Origin: JAXMAR01 sp046350295
GTDB taxonomy: Bacteria > Planctomycetota > Planctomycetia > Gemmatales > Gemmataceae
Direction of reading: 5' to 3'
NCBI GenBank assembly: GCA_046350295.1
Contig: JAXMAR010000003.1
Coordinates: 1-64,000 of the forward strand
Length of the DNA: 64,000 nucleotides
In this document: positions 8,700-17,869 of the stretch, piece by piece
Layout: each line of letters starts with the position of its first letter
Position numbering within the stretch: position 1 is the stretch's first letter
The notes under the pieces: generated by a model
Told to the model about the DNA's origin: nothing
What the model saw: only the letters and a program-made list of their open reading frames with translations
Databases searched by the model: none
Program-made: the position numbers and the translations under genes

Positions 8700-8728
8700 T
8701 TGACAAACGTCCCGGTTCCTCTTATTGT
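8700..8728 (+). promoter_or_regulatory. Sigma-70-type promoter of the FlgI-like gene
   Basis: A consensus TTGACA (8700-8705) and TATTGT (8723-8728) are separated by 17 bases. It lies in the 293-base gap after the sigma-WD40 gene, about 110 bases upstream of the next ATG, so that gene is probably transcribed on its own. Confidence 0.7.
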
Positions 8729-8846
8729 CCTCGCCCCAACCATCCATCTTGAGACAACCAGGCGCTCCCGCGCGAACGCGAACCGCTCGCGCGGTCCCGC
8801 GCCGGCGCGGACGGCGCCGCACCCGGCGCCCCTTGGGAGAATGCCC

Positions 8847-10625
8847 ATGAAGGCCTCGATCCCGGCACTTGGCTTTGCCTGCCTGCTGCTTTCGGGCTGC
8901 CTGCATACCGAGTCCGCCCTCAAGGCGGAGCAGGAGGCCGCCAAGGAGAAGGACCTGGCGATCCGCATGGTCGGCGATGTCACCGAGCTGAGCCGCGTCG
9001 GGCCCTGGCAGGTGACCGGCGTCGGTCTCGTCACCGGCCTGGCCGGTACGGGGGACGCGCCCAAGGGGAAGCTCCGCAATGACCTGGAGCAGCAGCTCCT
9101 CAAGCAGAAGGCCGAGCACGTCCAGGCGATGCTGGACGACCCGAACAACTGTCTCGTCATCGTTACCGCCTCGATCCATCCGGGCGCTCACAAGGGCGAC
9201 CCGCTCGACCTCGAAATCACTCTGCCGGCGGGCAGCAAGGCGACCAGCCTCCAGGGCGGCTACCTGCAAGAAACCGTCCTCTACAACCACGACACCACCC
9301 GCCACCTGAGCCCCGAGTACTCCGGCGGCGACCGCTGGATCAAGGGCCACGCCCTCGCTCGCGCCAAGGGCCGGCTCCTGGTGGGCCTGGCGAACCCGGG
9401 CGAACCGGGCGAGGAGCGCCGCGGCCGAATCTGGGAAGGCGGCGTGAGCCTGGTCGACCGGCCCTTTTACCTGACGCTCAAGAACGACGACAAGTCGATA
9501 CGCATCGCCAACGACGTGGCCACGCGCATCAACTTCCTGTTCCAGGACGACGCCAAGAAGCGCGAGGCCGTGCTGCGCAATCGCCACCTGCTCCTCCTCG
9601 ACGACGTGACGCACAAGCTCAACGGCGAGAAGCGGACCGACATGGCGCGGGCCGTCAGCAAGGAGCGCATCGACGTCTACGTGCCGCACAACTATCGCCT
9701 CGACCCGGAGCGCTACCTGCGCGTCGTCCGCCTGATGCCGCTCCGCGAGGATCCGGCCAAGAGCGTCGCCTACCGCAAGCGGCTCAGCGAGATGCTGCTC
9801 GAGCCGCACGACGCGGTGCGGGCGGCGCTGCGGCTCGAGGCGCTCGGCACGGAGAGCGTGGCCGTGCTCAGGAAGGGACTGACCAGCCCGCACCCGATCG
9901 TCCGCTTCGCAGCCGCGGAGTCGCTCCTGTACCTGGACAACATGGCGGGAGTGGACGAATTGGCCAAGCTGGCGGAGCAGTATCCCCTCGTGCGGATGAA
10001 CGCCCTGCTCGCCCTGGGCAGCAGCGAGGAATCGATCTGCAAGCAGAAGCTGGCCCACATGCTGGCCAGCCCGAACACGCCGCTGCGCTGCGGCGCCCTC
10101 TGGGTCATGCGGCTCAACCGCGACATGATGGAGGAGACCCCCGAGTTCCGCAACCCCTACCTCAATACCGAACCGATCGGCAAAGCCTTCTGGCTGCACA
10201 AGCCGGCCCCCGAAGCGCCGTCGCTGGTGCAGGTGACGGTGAGCGGCCGGTCCGAGGTCGCCCTCTTCGGCGCCCCGGTGCGGGTGCAGGCGCCGCTCCG
10301 GCTGTCGGCGGGGTCGGATTTCATCGTTTCCGTGGAGAACGGGGACGAGCTGTGCACCATCAGCCGCATCTCGGCGCGGACCGGCGTGCGCCGCGAGCAG
10401 TGCAGCCTCGCCCTGGAGGATGTGCTGCGGACGATGGTGACGCTCGGCGCCGGCTATCCGGAGGTCGTCGACCTCCTCCGCAAGCTCGACGCCCGCGGCG
10501 GGCTGCCGTGTCCCGTGGCGATCAACGTGCTGCCCGAGCCCGTGCCGCTCGACCGGCTGATCAGCGAAGGCCGCGAAATGGGCAAGGAGGGGACGGCGGC
10601 GACGGCGGCGACGGCGGCGAAGTGA
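8847..10625 (+). CDS. FlgI-like (flagellar P-ring) domain lipoprotein with HEAT-like repeats
   Basis: 592 residues. I chose ATG 8847 because GGGAGA is 6 bases upstream; ATG 8841 is two codons earlier. The N-terminus is a lipoprotein signal (FACLLLSGC, lipidated Cys about residue 18). Residues about 45-300 resemble the flagellar P-ring protein FlgI (VGPWQVTGVGLVTGLAGTGD, VTASIHPGAHKGDPLDLEI). Residues about 310-430 contain HEAT-like helices (PIVRFAAAESLLYLD, VRMNALLALGSS). The C-terminus carries an Ala-Thr-rich tail encoded by a GGC/GAC repeat. True FlgI has a cleaved non-lipid signal and sits near other flagellar genes, and none are seen here. Role unknown; it is probably an outer-membrane or periplasmic structural protein. 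Confidence 0.8.
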   Translation: MKASIPALGFACLLLSGCLHTESALKAEQEAAKEKDLAIRMVGDVTELSRVGPWQVTGVGLVTGLAGTGDAPKGKLRNDLEQQLLKQKAEHVQAMLDDPNNCLVIVTASIHPGAHKGDPLDLEITLPAGSKATSLQGGYLQETVLYNHDTTRHLSPEYSGGDRWIKGHALARAKGRLLVGLANPGEPGEERRGRIWEGGVSLVDRPFYLTLKNDDKSIRIANDVATRINFLFQDDAKKREAVLRNRHLLLLDDVTHKLNGEKRTDMARAVSKERIDVYVPHNYRLDPERYLRVVRLMPLREDPAKSVAYRKRLSEMLLEPHDAVRAALRLEALGTESVAVLRKGLTSPHPIVRFAAAESLLYLDNMAGVDELAKLAEQYPLVRMNALLALGSSEESICKQKLAHMLASPNTPLRCGALWVMRLNRDMMEETPEFRNPYLNTEPIGKAFWLHKPAPEAPSLVQVTVSGRSEVALFGAPVRVQAPLRLSAGSDFIVSVENGDELCTISRISARTGVRREQCSLALEDVLRTMVTLGAGYPEVVDLLRKLDARGGLPCPVAINVLPEPVPLDRLISEGREMGKEGTAATAATAAK

Positions 10626-10894
10626 GACGCATGAAGCCGTCCCTCAGCGATCACTGCATTGTCGGCGTTTGGTAGTCGCACCCGGTTCACTCATCTGCCC
10701 TTGATGCGGCGCGACCGCTTCTCGATCACCGTGATGCTGTTCGCAAACGACGAGGCGTCCCGAGCTCGGCGCCGCCTGAACGAGCGACAATCCCAACCAT
10801 CTCCCACCTGCAAAGGTCCACTCGGTTTCGCGTCCAGCGTCCCTTCCCGTCGCGCCGTCCCTCGGCAAGCCGCGCCAACCCGTTTTTTTTTTCC
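10626..10894. other. Intergenic region, no gene seen
   Basis: Between the FlgI-like gene and the IS. No frame has a ribosome site and convincing composition. It ends in a ten-base T run (10,883-10,892) that supplied the T-rich target of the IS. Confidence 0.6.
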
Positions 10895-12258
10895 GGCTCT
10901 TCGTGAAGTCGAGTGGGTGAATTTTACAGTTTTGGCAGCATGCAGGTGAGGATTTTCAGGCGCAGGTACTCCTCATCGCGGAAGCCGAAGCGCGTCTTTG
11001 CAGGGGCGGATCTTGTTGTTGAGGCCCTCGACGAAGCCCAGGGCGACTTTGTTGTCCGTGTGGCAGTAGGCGACGATGCCGTCCCAATGGGCCTCGATCA
11101 TGGCGGCGAACTTCTCGTAGGGTTCGAGCCGCTGCCATTTGAGCGCGTCGCGCCAGTTGGCGAAGAAGCGTTGGGCCCAGCCCGGCGTTTCGTAGTCCCA
11201 GAGTTGCTCGAAGGACTCTTTGAGAAGGTAAGCCGTGTTGAGGCGTTTGTTGACTTTGAACAGCAGTTTCAATGCTTTCTTCCCCTTGAGGGTGAGGTTG
11301 CGCCAGCGTGACAGCAGCGTGTACTTCTGGCCCTTGATGAAACGGCGATCCTTCCCGGTCAGGCGGGCGTATTCGCTCTGCGCACCTGATCCAAGGCCGT
11401 CTGCAAATGACGCAGCACATGAAATTTGTCAAAGACGATCTCGGCTTGCGGGGCGTTCCCCTCCTTGAGGGTGGAGTTGCGAAACGCCTTCCACATGTCC
11501 ATGACGGCCAGGCGGATTTTGCTGGATTTTTCGCGGCCCAGCCAGGCGTAGAAGGCGTCCAGGCCCTGCTCGGAGCGGGTCTTGGCCGCCGAACCAGATG
11601 GGCCGGCAGCGGATCAAGTCGCTGACGACAATGCGGTAGGAGTGGCCTCTGCCAATGGCGATCTCGTCGATGCCGATGGCCCTCGGTGTCGGGTTGCCGG
11701 CGCGGCGGAGTTGCTCGGCCATGTACTGCTTGTCGAGTTCCTTGACCGTATGCCAATCGAGGAGCGCTTGTCGGCCACGGCCTTGATGGAACTGTCCCGG
11801 CAGCGACGTCCCACGAAGAAGGCGAAGCGTTTGGTGTAGAAGGGGTTGTTGGCCAACCAATCCAACCGCTCAGTCTTCACGGGCGCCGCACCGCCAACAA
11901 TCGACCCGACGAATGGCGAAGGCGAGATAGACGCGTTTGTCCCCACAGGCCAGGTCGCGCACTTGACGTGGCCTCTGATCGTAGAAGCTTGCGAACGAGT
12001 GGCCGCAGAGGCCGCATGCCGTTTTTTTCGTCGCCGCTTGAGGGTGAGGACGACGCGCGGGAGTCGCCAAAGAGTCCGCGCACGCTGGCCAAGGGCTCGA
12101 AGCCAGGGAAGCGATAAGCGTCACGGAGTTGTCGTCGAGTTGGCATCGACTCATCGTGACAGGTTTCCAAGGGAAGGAAAGCGCCATTTTGCCAGTAAAT
12201 CACGGGGCGAAATGGCTACGAGAGGCGAAAAACCACCCACTCGACTTCACGAAGAACC
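10895..12258 (-). mobile_element. ISL3-family insertion sequence, 1,364 bp
   Basis: The element is bounded by 25-bp terminal inverted repeats with one mismatch: 10,895-10,919 beginning GGCTCTTCGTGAAGTC, and 12,234-12,258, whose complement begins GGTTCTTCGTGAAGTC. A perfect 8-bp direct repeat, TTTTTTCC, lies outside both ends (10,887-10,894 and 12,259-12,266). GGCTCTT-type ends and 8-bp A/T-rich target duplications are known features of the ISL3 family. It inserted in an intergenic T-rich tract and does not interrupt a recognisable gene. The transposase inside is frameshifted. Confidence 0.93.
10924..12146 (-). pseudogene. ISL3-type transposase, multiply frameshifted
   Basis: Pieces of one transposase follow each other on the minus strand in different frames. 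In order they are: an N-terminus with MPTRRQLRDAYRFPGFEP (from 12,146); a segment with ACGDKRVYLAFAIRRVDC; DWLANNPFYTKRFAFFVG; then WHTVKELDKQYMAEQLRRAG and IGIDEIAIGRGHSYRIVVSD (the DDE-domain start); then LLFKVNKRLNTAYLLKESFEQLW with EGLNNKIR; and finally FRDEEYLRLKILTCMLPKL ending at 10,924. At least five frame changes are needed to join them. No large part is missing, so the gene decayed by small indels, or the assembly has indel errors. Confidence 0.88.
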
Positions 12259-12321
12259 TTTTTTCCTTTACCCTGTCACATCCTCCCGTTAAGAGGGGGT
12301 GAAGGGGGAAGGAATGCGCCC

Positions 12322-12945
12322 ATGCCCGACGTGAAATCGGACTCCGAACGAACATTGGCCTTGCTCGCGCAAATCGCCGCCGGCGATCCGCAAGCGCTCG
12401 AACAACTGCTGGCTCGCTTCCAACCCGATCTCGTGGCCTTTGTTGAATGCCGTCTGGATCCGCGCGTGCGCGCCCGCTTCAACGGCTCCGACGTCGTGCA
12501 GGAAGCCCAGCTCCAGGTAGTGCGGCGCATGGACGATTTTCTCAAACGCCGGCCGATGCCCTTCCACCTGTGGGTACGCAAGACCGCCTACCAGCGGTTG
12601 CTCAACCTCCAGCGCGATCACCGGCGCCGCGCCAAGCGGTCGGTCGAACGCGAAGTGGTCCTGCCCGCGACGACTTCCTCCCGGCTGGCTCGGCCGTTGC
12701 TCTGCAAGCAGCCATCCCCCAGCGCGCACGTGGCCGCGCGCGAGCAGGCCGAGCGCATCGGCCAGGCCGTCACCAGGCTCGCGGAGAGCGATCGCGAGAT
12801 CCTGCTGATGCGGCACGTGGAAGAGCTGCCCTATGAGGAGATTGGCTGCCTGCTCGACATCGAGCCGGCCGCCGCCCGCCAGCGCTATGGCCGGGCGCTG
12901 ATTCGACTGCAACGCGTGCTGAACGATTCCGGCCTGCTGGAGTGA
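12322..12945 (+). CDS. ECF RNA polymerase sigma factor
   Basis: 207 residues. Region 2 is about residues 15-85 (GDPQALEQLLARFQPDLVAFV, GSDVVQEAQLQVVRRM, FHLWVRKTAYQRLLNLQRDHRRR). Region 4 is about residues 140-200 (LAESDREILLMRHVEELPYEEIGCLLDIE, RYGRALIRL). Its stop lies 6 bases before the start of a large serine/threonine kinase, the arrangement known for planctomycete ECF groups coupled to kinases. I infer that the kinase controls this factor by phosphorylation, perhaps through the linker (residues 95-135). Confidence 0.92.
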   Translation: MPDVKSDSERTLALLAQIAAGDPQALEQLLARFQPDLVAFVECRLDPRVRARFNGSDVVQEAQLQVVRRMDDFLKRRPMPFHLWVRKTAYQRLLNLQRDHRRRAKRSVEREVVLPATTSSRLARPLLCKQPSPSAHVAAREQAERIGQAVTRLAESDREILLMRHVEELPYEEIGCLLDIEPAAARQRYGRALIRLQRVLNDSGLLE

Positions 12946-12951
12946 CATGCC

Positions 12952-15900
12952 ATGCCCACCGGCTTGACGTCCGACGGCGTTTCCCTGGACTCCCTGGTCG
13001 CCGGCGTCGTGGACGATTTTCGCGAACGGCAGAAGCGCGGCGACAAGCCGGACGTGGAGGAATACGCCACCCGCCATCCCGAGGCCGCCGACCTCTTGCG
13101 CAAGGTGTTGGCGGCTTTTCAGCTTGTGGACGGCTCGCCGTCCTCCTCCCCTCTCCCCCTGTACTCAGGGGGAGAGCGGCCGGGGGTGAGGGGGGCGCCG
13201 GCGTCAGCCCCCGACGACGTGCCACTGTCCGGCACACTCGGCGATTTTCGCCTCATCCGCGAGGTGGGCCGCGGTGGCATGGGTATCGTCTACGAGGCGG
13301 AGCAGATCTCGCTCGGCCGACGTGTCGCCTTGAAGGTGCTGCCGTTCGCCGCCACGCTCGACCCGCGGCAGCTGCAACGTTTCCACAACGAGGCCCGCGC
13401 CGCCGCCAGCTTGCGGCACGAGCATATCGTTCCCGTCTTTGCCGTCGGCCAGGAGCGTGGCATCCATTTCTTCGCCATGCAGTTCGTCGATGGCCAAACC
13501 GTCGCGGACCTGATCAGACAGCAAAAGGGAGGCGCCACGCCGGCCGCCTCCGACGCGCCCACGACGGGGCCCGGCCAATCTCCCGCCCCGTCGGCCGACA
13601 CGGAACCCTTGGCTGCCAAAACGACGGAGCCGATCCCGCGCGATGCGGTGTACTTCCGCCGCGCCGCCGAGTGGGGCATCCAGGCCGCCGAGGCCCTCGA
13701 ACACGCCCACAGCCTCGGCATCGTCCATCGCGACATCAAGCCGGGCAACCTGATGATCGACGCCCACGGCCAACTCTGGGTCACCGACTTCGGCCTGGCG
13801 CGGCGCGCCGCCGAATCCGATCTGACGATGAGCGGCGACTTGCTGGGCACGCTGCGCTACATGTCGCCGGAGCAGGCGCTGGCCAAGCACGACCTCGTCG
13901 ATCACCGCAGCGATGTCTATTCGCTCGGCGCCACGTTGTACGAACTGCTGACGCTGCGCCCCGCCGCCGAGGGCAAGGATCGCCAGGAGATCATCCAGCA
14001 CATCACGCAAGCCGACGCGACGAGCCTTCGTCGTCACGATCGCCGCATCCCCGCCGATCTTGAGACAATCGTGCTCAAAGCGCTGGCGAAAGAACCGGAG
14101 GGGCGTTACGCCACGGCGAAGGAGTTGGCGGAGGATTTGCGGCGCTCCTTGGCGAGCGAGCCGATCCGAGCCCGGCGCCCCTCGCTGCGCCAGCGGCTGG
14201 CCAAATGGGGGCGACGCAATCGGCCCGCCGTGATCGCTGCTACCGTCGCCACCTTCGTCATTACGAGTGTCCTGGGCGCCGCGGCCGGGTTCGCGTATCA
14301 AGCCGAGCAAGACCGGGCGGAGCGCGAACAGGACAAGCTTCAGGCTCAGCGCGACCAACTGACCAAAGACATGAACCGACTCCTCGACGACGCGGAAAAT
14401 CGCCGGCAGGAAATCCACGCCAAGCTTGCCGATCCGATCAAGGCCAGCCAGATCGTGAGCAAGATCGACGATTGGAAAGGCAAGCTCGCGCAAGCCCGCG
14501 CAGCTCTTGGCCAGGCCAAGACTCTCGCCGCCAAGAATGAGGACTTGCTCACCGCCGATTTGTCGGCCCGCGTGCAAAAGCTTGATGAACAACTTCTTCT
14601 CGACGAAAAGGAATGGCAGATAGCCAAGGAGCTGGACGACATGCGTCTCGGCTCGACTACGCTGGTTAATGGGGTATGGGCTCCTGGGCAGGTTGGGAAG
14701 GGCTTTGACAAGGTGTTTCGAGGCCTGGGAATTGATTTTGCCAATAACCGTCCTGCGAAACACGCACAGGTCATTGAACGTTCCAATTTGCGTTTTGTAC
14801 TCGTCGCCGCACTGGATTACTGGGCCACAATGACGGACGACAGGTCGCGAGTCGGAACGCTCTTGGCGACCGCCAGGCTGGCCGACCCCGACCCCTGGCG
14901 CGACCAGGTTCGAACCGAAGGCAATTGGACCAAGCCAGAGGTATTGCGGGATCTCGCCGAGAAAGCGGAGTTGAGTCGACATTCCCCTCACGTAGCTGAG
15001 CTACTGGTTCATTGCCTGTTGAAGAACAAGATCGATCCGACACTGCTCATCCGCACGAGTTTGATGTGCCACCCACAGGATTTCCTGCTTCACATCGAGG
15101 CCTGTGAACATTCGCGGACCTTTGACGCCAGGGTAGCACATTATTATGGCGCGTTGGCCATTCGAGGCGACAGTAGTCCCATACATAACAACCTGGCGCA
15201 CGCTTTGATGAAAGTCAGGGATCTTGACGGAGCTATTGGCCATTTTCGCCGAGCTCTCGAATGCGACCCTCTGAATATTCTGGCCCATCTTGGCCTTTCC
15301 CAGGCCCTGTGGCAGGTGAAAGATGTGGAGGGCGCAGCCAAGCATTTTCAACTAGGTTCTGACCTCGCCAACAAGTACGCGTCGACTCGCGATGTTTTCG
15401 AATGTCAGCACATACACTTCTACGCGGGCGTCGTTGCCGAGCAACAGAAAAAACCCGAACGCGCGATCCCGCACTACCGCAAAGTTCTTGAACTGGATCC
15501 CCGTCATGTTCAGGCCGACCGCAACATGGCGCGTCTAACGAAGGATGGCAAGCGACTGTTTGAGTTGTCGAAAGAAAACGCGCACGCGCGAGTCGACGAT
15601 TTTCCGACATCAATGCGACGAACCGAAACCGCCAAAACCGCGATTCTGGCTTCGGGAGGTCAGGACGACAAGATCACGGAGGCGGATAGACGTTCCATGC
15701 GAAAGCTCGCGCTCGATGAGATGCGAGCGAATCTGGATTTCTGGCGCGAGTATTCCAGGAAAAACCGCCCTTCCGCGCTCATCGACGTGGGCTTGCTTCT
15801 GTTATCCTGCCAAAAGACCCCGGACTTCGCGGAGGTTCGCGAGGAAAAGCACGTTGCAATGCTACCAGAACCGGAGCGCGTATCCTGGCAAACGCTCTGG

Positions 15901-16251
15901 GCCGACCTGGAAGAAGTAAGGAAGGAAGGGCAGGACCGGTTCAAAGGAATTAGTCGCGTCTCCGGGATGATCAGCGGTACCCCGGGCGAGTTGATGCATA
16001 AGGAGACACTTCAAGCAGGGAAGACTTACGTTGTCGACGTGGAAACCTCGGCCTTCCGTCTCTACCCTGTCCTGCGTGACGCCCGCGGAAAAATCTACCG
16101 CCACCAGTCCGTGCATACCACCCTCGGGATGCCCCGGCTGATGTGCCTGATTTTCGCGCCATCAAAAGACGGGACCTATTGGGTGTTAGGCCCGGAATCA
16201 TTGGAAAATACCGGCCCCTACACGCTGACGATCCGCGAATTTGTTAAGTGA
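12952..16251 (+). CDS. Membrane serine/threonine protein kinase with coiled coil and TPRs
   Basis: 1,099 residues. The kinase domain spans about residues 97-410: glycine loop VGRGGMGIVYEAE, Lys in VALKVL, catalytic loop HRDIKPGN near residue 259, DFGLAR near 278, and SPEQ near 300. A Pro/Thr-rich insertion (about 190-225) splits the hinge region. One membrane segment follows (about 423-448, AVIAATVATFVITSVLGAAAG). Then come a long charged helix with coiled-coil character (450-560) and TPR-like repeats (about 745-860), followed by a C-terminal domain ending YTLTIREFVK. The kinase is cytosolic and the rest probably periplasmic. It is likely co-transcribed with the sigma gene. A palindromic repeat is inserted in the N-terminal linker. 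Confidence 0.93.
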   Translation: MPTGLTSDGVSLDSLVAGVVDDFRERQKRGDKPDVEEYATRHPEAADLLRKVLAAFQLVDGSPSSSPLPLYSGGERPGVRGAPASAPDDVPLSGTLGDFRLIREVGRGGMGIVYEAEQISLGRRVALKVLPFAATLDPRQLQRFHNEARAAASLRHEHIVPVFAVGQERGIHFFAMQFVDGQTVADLIRQQKGGATPAASDAPTTGPGQSPAPSADTEPLAAKTTEPIPRDAVYFRRAAEWGIQAAEALEHAHSLGIVHRDIKPGNLMIDAHGQLWVTDFGLARRAAESDLTMSGDLLGTLRYMSPEQALAKHDLVDHRSDVYSLGATLYELLTLRPAAEGKDRQEIIQHITQADATSLRRHDRRIPADLETIVLKALAKEPEGRYATAKELAEDLRRSLASEPIRARRPSLRQRLAKWGRRNRPAVIAATVATFVITSVLGAAAGFAYQAEQDRAEREQDKLQAQRDQLTKDMNRLLDDAENRRQEIHAKLADPIKASQIVSKIDDWKGKLAQARAALGQAKTLAAKNEDLLTADLSARVQKLDEQLLLDEKEWQIAKELDDMRLGSTTLVNGVWAPGQVGKGFDKVFRGLGIDFANNRPAKHAQVIERSNLRFVLVAALDYWATMTDDRSRVGTLLATARLADPDPWRDQVRTEGNWTKPEVLRDLAEKAELSRHSPHVAELLVHCLLKNKIDPTLLIRTSLMCHPQDFLLHIEACEHSRTFDARVAHYYGALAIRGDSSPIHNNLAHALMKVRDLDGAIGHFRRALECDPLNILAHLGLSQALWQVKDVEGAAKHFQLGSDLANKYASTRDVFECQHIHFYAGVVAEQQKKPERAIPHYRKVLELDPRHVQADRNMARLTKDGKRLFELSKENAHARVDDFPTSMRRTETAKTAILASGGQDDKITEADRRSMRKLALDEMRANLDFWREYSRKNRPSALIDVGLLLLSCQKTPDFAEVREEKHVAMLPEPERVSWQTLWADLEEVRKEGQDRFKGISRVSGMISGTPGELMHKETLQAGKTYVVDVETSAFRLYPVLRDARGKIYRHQSVHTTLGMPRLMCLIFAPSKDGTYWVLGPESLENTGPYTLTIREFVK
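13138..13198 (+). repeat. Palindromic repeat element inside the kinase gene
   Basis: A 10-bp inverted repeat CTCTCCCCCT/AGGGGGAGAG around GTACTC is followed by GGGGGTGAGGGGG. It is translated as SPLPLYSGGERPGVRG between the N-terminal helical region and the kinase domain. The composition differs sharply from its surroundings and fits a dispersed protein-coding palindromic element that keeps the frame open. A weaker relative (CTCCCGTTAAGAGGGGGTGAAGGGG) occurs in the leader at 12,282-12,306. Confidence 0.65.
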
Positions 16252-16400
16252 GCAGACCGCAGCCGCGAATCGATTTCGCGGCGCCCTCGTCTCTTTTGGC
16301 CTTTTTTTCATCTCTCCGTCACACATCTCCGGCGGCGGTGGGTGAATACGCAGAGCCGTATTCACCTCGGCCTCGCCCTCATCTCCGTGGCTCCGGCGCT
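16205..16400 (+). repeat. Direct repeat copy 1 (kinase 3' end and flank)
   Basis: About 190 bases covering the last codons of the kinase (ACGCTGACGATCCGCGAAT...), the stop, a hairpin and 140 bases of flank including TCACACATCTCC and ACGCAGAGC. It recurs with scattered differences at 17,870-18,075. The two copies flank the BNR protein gene. Confidence 0.8.
16262..16282 (+). terminator. Hairpin terminator after the kinase
   Basis: GCCGCGAA/TTCGCGGC, 8 bp, with a 5-base loop, starting 10 bases after the stop codon and followed at a distance by CTCTTTTGGCCTTTTTTTC. It lies in the duplicated block. Confidence 0.6.
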
Positions 16401-16584
16401 GAGGTTCTGGGGCCGTTCCCCGGCTCGCCCGCCGCGCCGGTTGTTTCCGGTTCGGCAACCGGCACAGGAATAGGCAACCGGCGCGGCGAAATAGCTCGAT
16501 GGCCATTGTTGTTTTGCGCCAGAGCCTGTCGAGCTACTCGCCTGTTCGGCCAAGAGAGTCCGGACACTCAACGGGGAGACGAAG

Positions 16585-17838
16585 ATGAGCCGAGTCCGCG
16601 TTCTGGTGGGGACACGCAAGGGGGCATTCATCCTCACGGCGGACGGCAAGCGCCAGCGGTGGGATGTCAGCGGCCCTCACTTCGGGGGCTGGGAGATTCA
16701 CCATATCAAGGGCTCGGCCGTTGACCCGAACCGGCTCTACGCGTCGCAGTACACCGGATGGTTCGGGCAGGTCATTCAGCGTTCCGACGACGGCGGCAAA
16801 ACCTGGCGCCCACCTGCTTCGCCCAGCAAGTCAACCACTATGCCCGAAGCCTCGGTCCAAGGGCAGAGCCCCCTGATAGGCGAGATCCTCACGGCGGCCA
16901 GGCAGAAGGCATGTGGGTCGGAGACGTCCCGGGGGGAGAGCAACCGCTTCGTCTACGATGCTTCCCCGGGAACCGGCAGGCCGCTCACGGCACACCCGAT
17001 CTGGGATGGCACGGTGCGCCCCTGGGAGTTCAAGCGTGTCTGGCGTCTCGAGCCGTCCCCCACCGACCCCGAAGTGGTCTACGCCGGCGTCGAGGACGCC
17101 GCCCTGTTCCGCTCGACAGACGGCGGCCACACATGGCGGGAATTGCCGGCCCTGCGCGAGCAGTACGGCGCCGCCATGATCCCCGGCAACGGCGGCCTGT
17201 GCCTGCACACCGTCCTCTTCGATGCGGGCAAACCGGACCGGATCGTCGTCGCCATCTCCGCGGCGGGCGCCTTCCGCACCGACGATGGCGGCCGATCGTG
17301 GAAGCCGATCAACCGGGGATTGAGCTCCAACTTCCTGCCCGACCCCAAGGCCGACATCGGCCACTGCGTCCACAGCATCGCCCGTCACCCGTCGCGGCCG
17401 GACGTGCTCTTCATGCAAAAGCACTGGGACGTCATGCGATCCGACGACGCCGGCGAGTCGTGGCGCAGGATCAGCGGCAACCTGCCGACCGACTTCGGCT
17501 TCCCGATCGTGGTACACGCCCACGAGCCGGACACCGTCTATGTCGTGCCGATCAAGAGCGACTCGGAGCACTACCCGCCCGAGGGGAAGCTGCGCGTCTT
17601 CCGCAGCCGCACCGGCGGCAACGAGTGGGAGCCGCTGACGAGGGGGCTGCCGCAGGAGAACTGCTACGTGAACGTCTTGCGCGGCGCGATGGCCGTCGAT
17701 GCACTGGATCAATGCGGCGTGTACTTCGGCACGACTGCCGGGCAGGTGTACGCATCGGCGGACGCAGGGGACAACTGGACGCCGATCATCCGCGACCTGC
17801 CGGCTGTGCTGTCCGTGGAGGTGCAGACGTTGTCATGA
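16585..17838 (+). CDS. BNR/sialidase-like beta-propeller protein
   Basis: 417 residues from ATG 16585. Asp-box (BNR) motifs recur: RSDDGGKTW (about residue 67), RSTDGGHTW (176), RTDDGGRSW (231) and RSDDAGESW (288), between propeller strands such as VYAGVEDAALF and GVYFGTTAGQVYAS. This is the WD40/YVTN/BNR or exo-alpha-sialidase-like family. No signal peptide is seen and sialidase catalytic residues are not evident, so a true sialidase is unlikely. Residues 78-125 (PASPSKSTTMPEASVQ...) have no counterpart in what I know of this family and may be a frame-altered or inserted segment. It is enclosed by two direct repeats. Confidence 0.82.
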   Translation: MSRVRVLVGTRKGAFILTADGKRQRWDVSGPHFGGWEIHHIKGSAVDPNRLYASQYTGWFGQVIQRSDDGGKTWRPPASPSKSTTMPEASVQGQSPLIGEILTAARQKACGSETSRGESNRFVYDASPGTGRPLTAHPIWDGTVRPWEFKRVWRLEPSPTDPEVVYAGVEDAALFRSTDGGHTWRELPALREQYGAAMIPGNGGLCLHTVLFDAGKPDRIVVAISAAGAFRTDDGGRSWKPINRGLSSNFLPDPKADIGHCVHSIARHPSRPDVLFMQKHWDVMRSDDAGESWRRISGNLPTDFGFPIVVHAHEPDTVYVVPIKSDSEHYPPEGKLRVFRSRTGGNEWEPLTRGLPQENCYVNVLRGAMAVDALDQCGVYFGTTAGQVYASADAGDNWTPIIRDLPAVLSVEVQTLS

Positions 17839-17869
17839 TCCGCGTGGCGCCCCAGCATCTGCGGGCGCT

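Noticed and set aside
7134..8846. Upstream part of a 1,163-codon open frame reaching into the FlgI-like gene
   Set aside because: Before 8847 it runs in another frame of the sigma-WD40 gene; the real start has a ribosome site and lipoprotein signal.
13204..14991. 595-codon minus-strand frame opposite the kinase
   Set aside because: Shadow of the kinase gene, which has full motifs on the plus strand.
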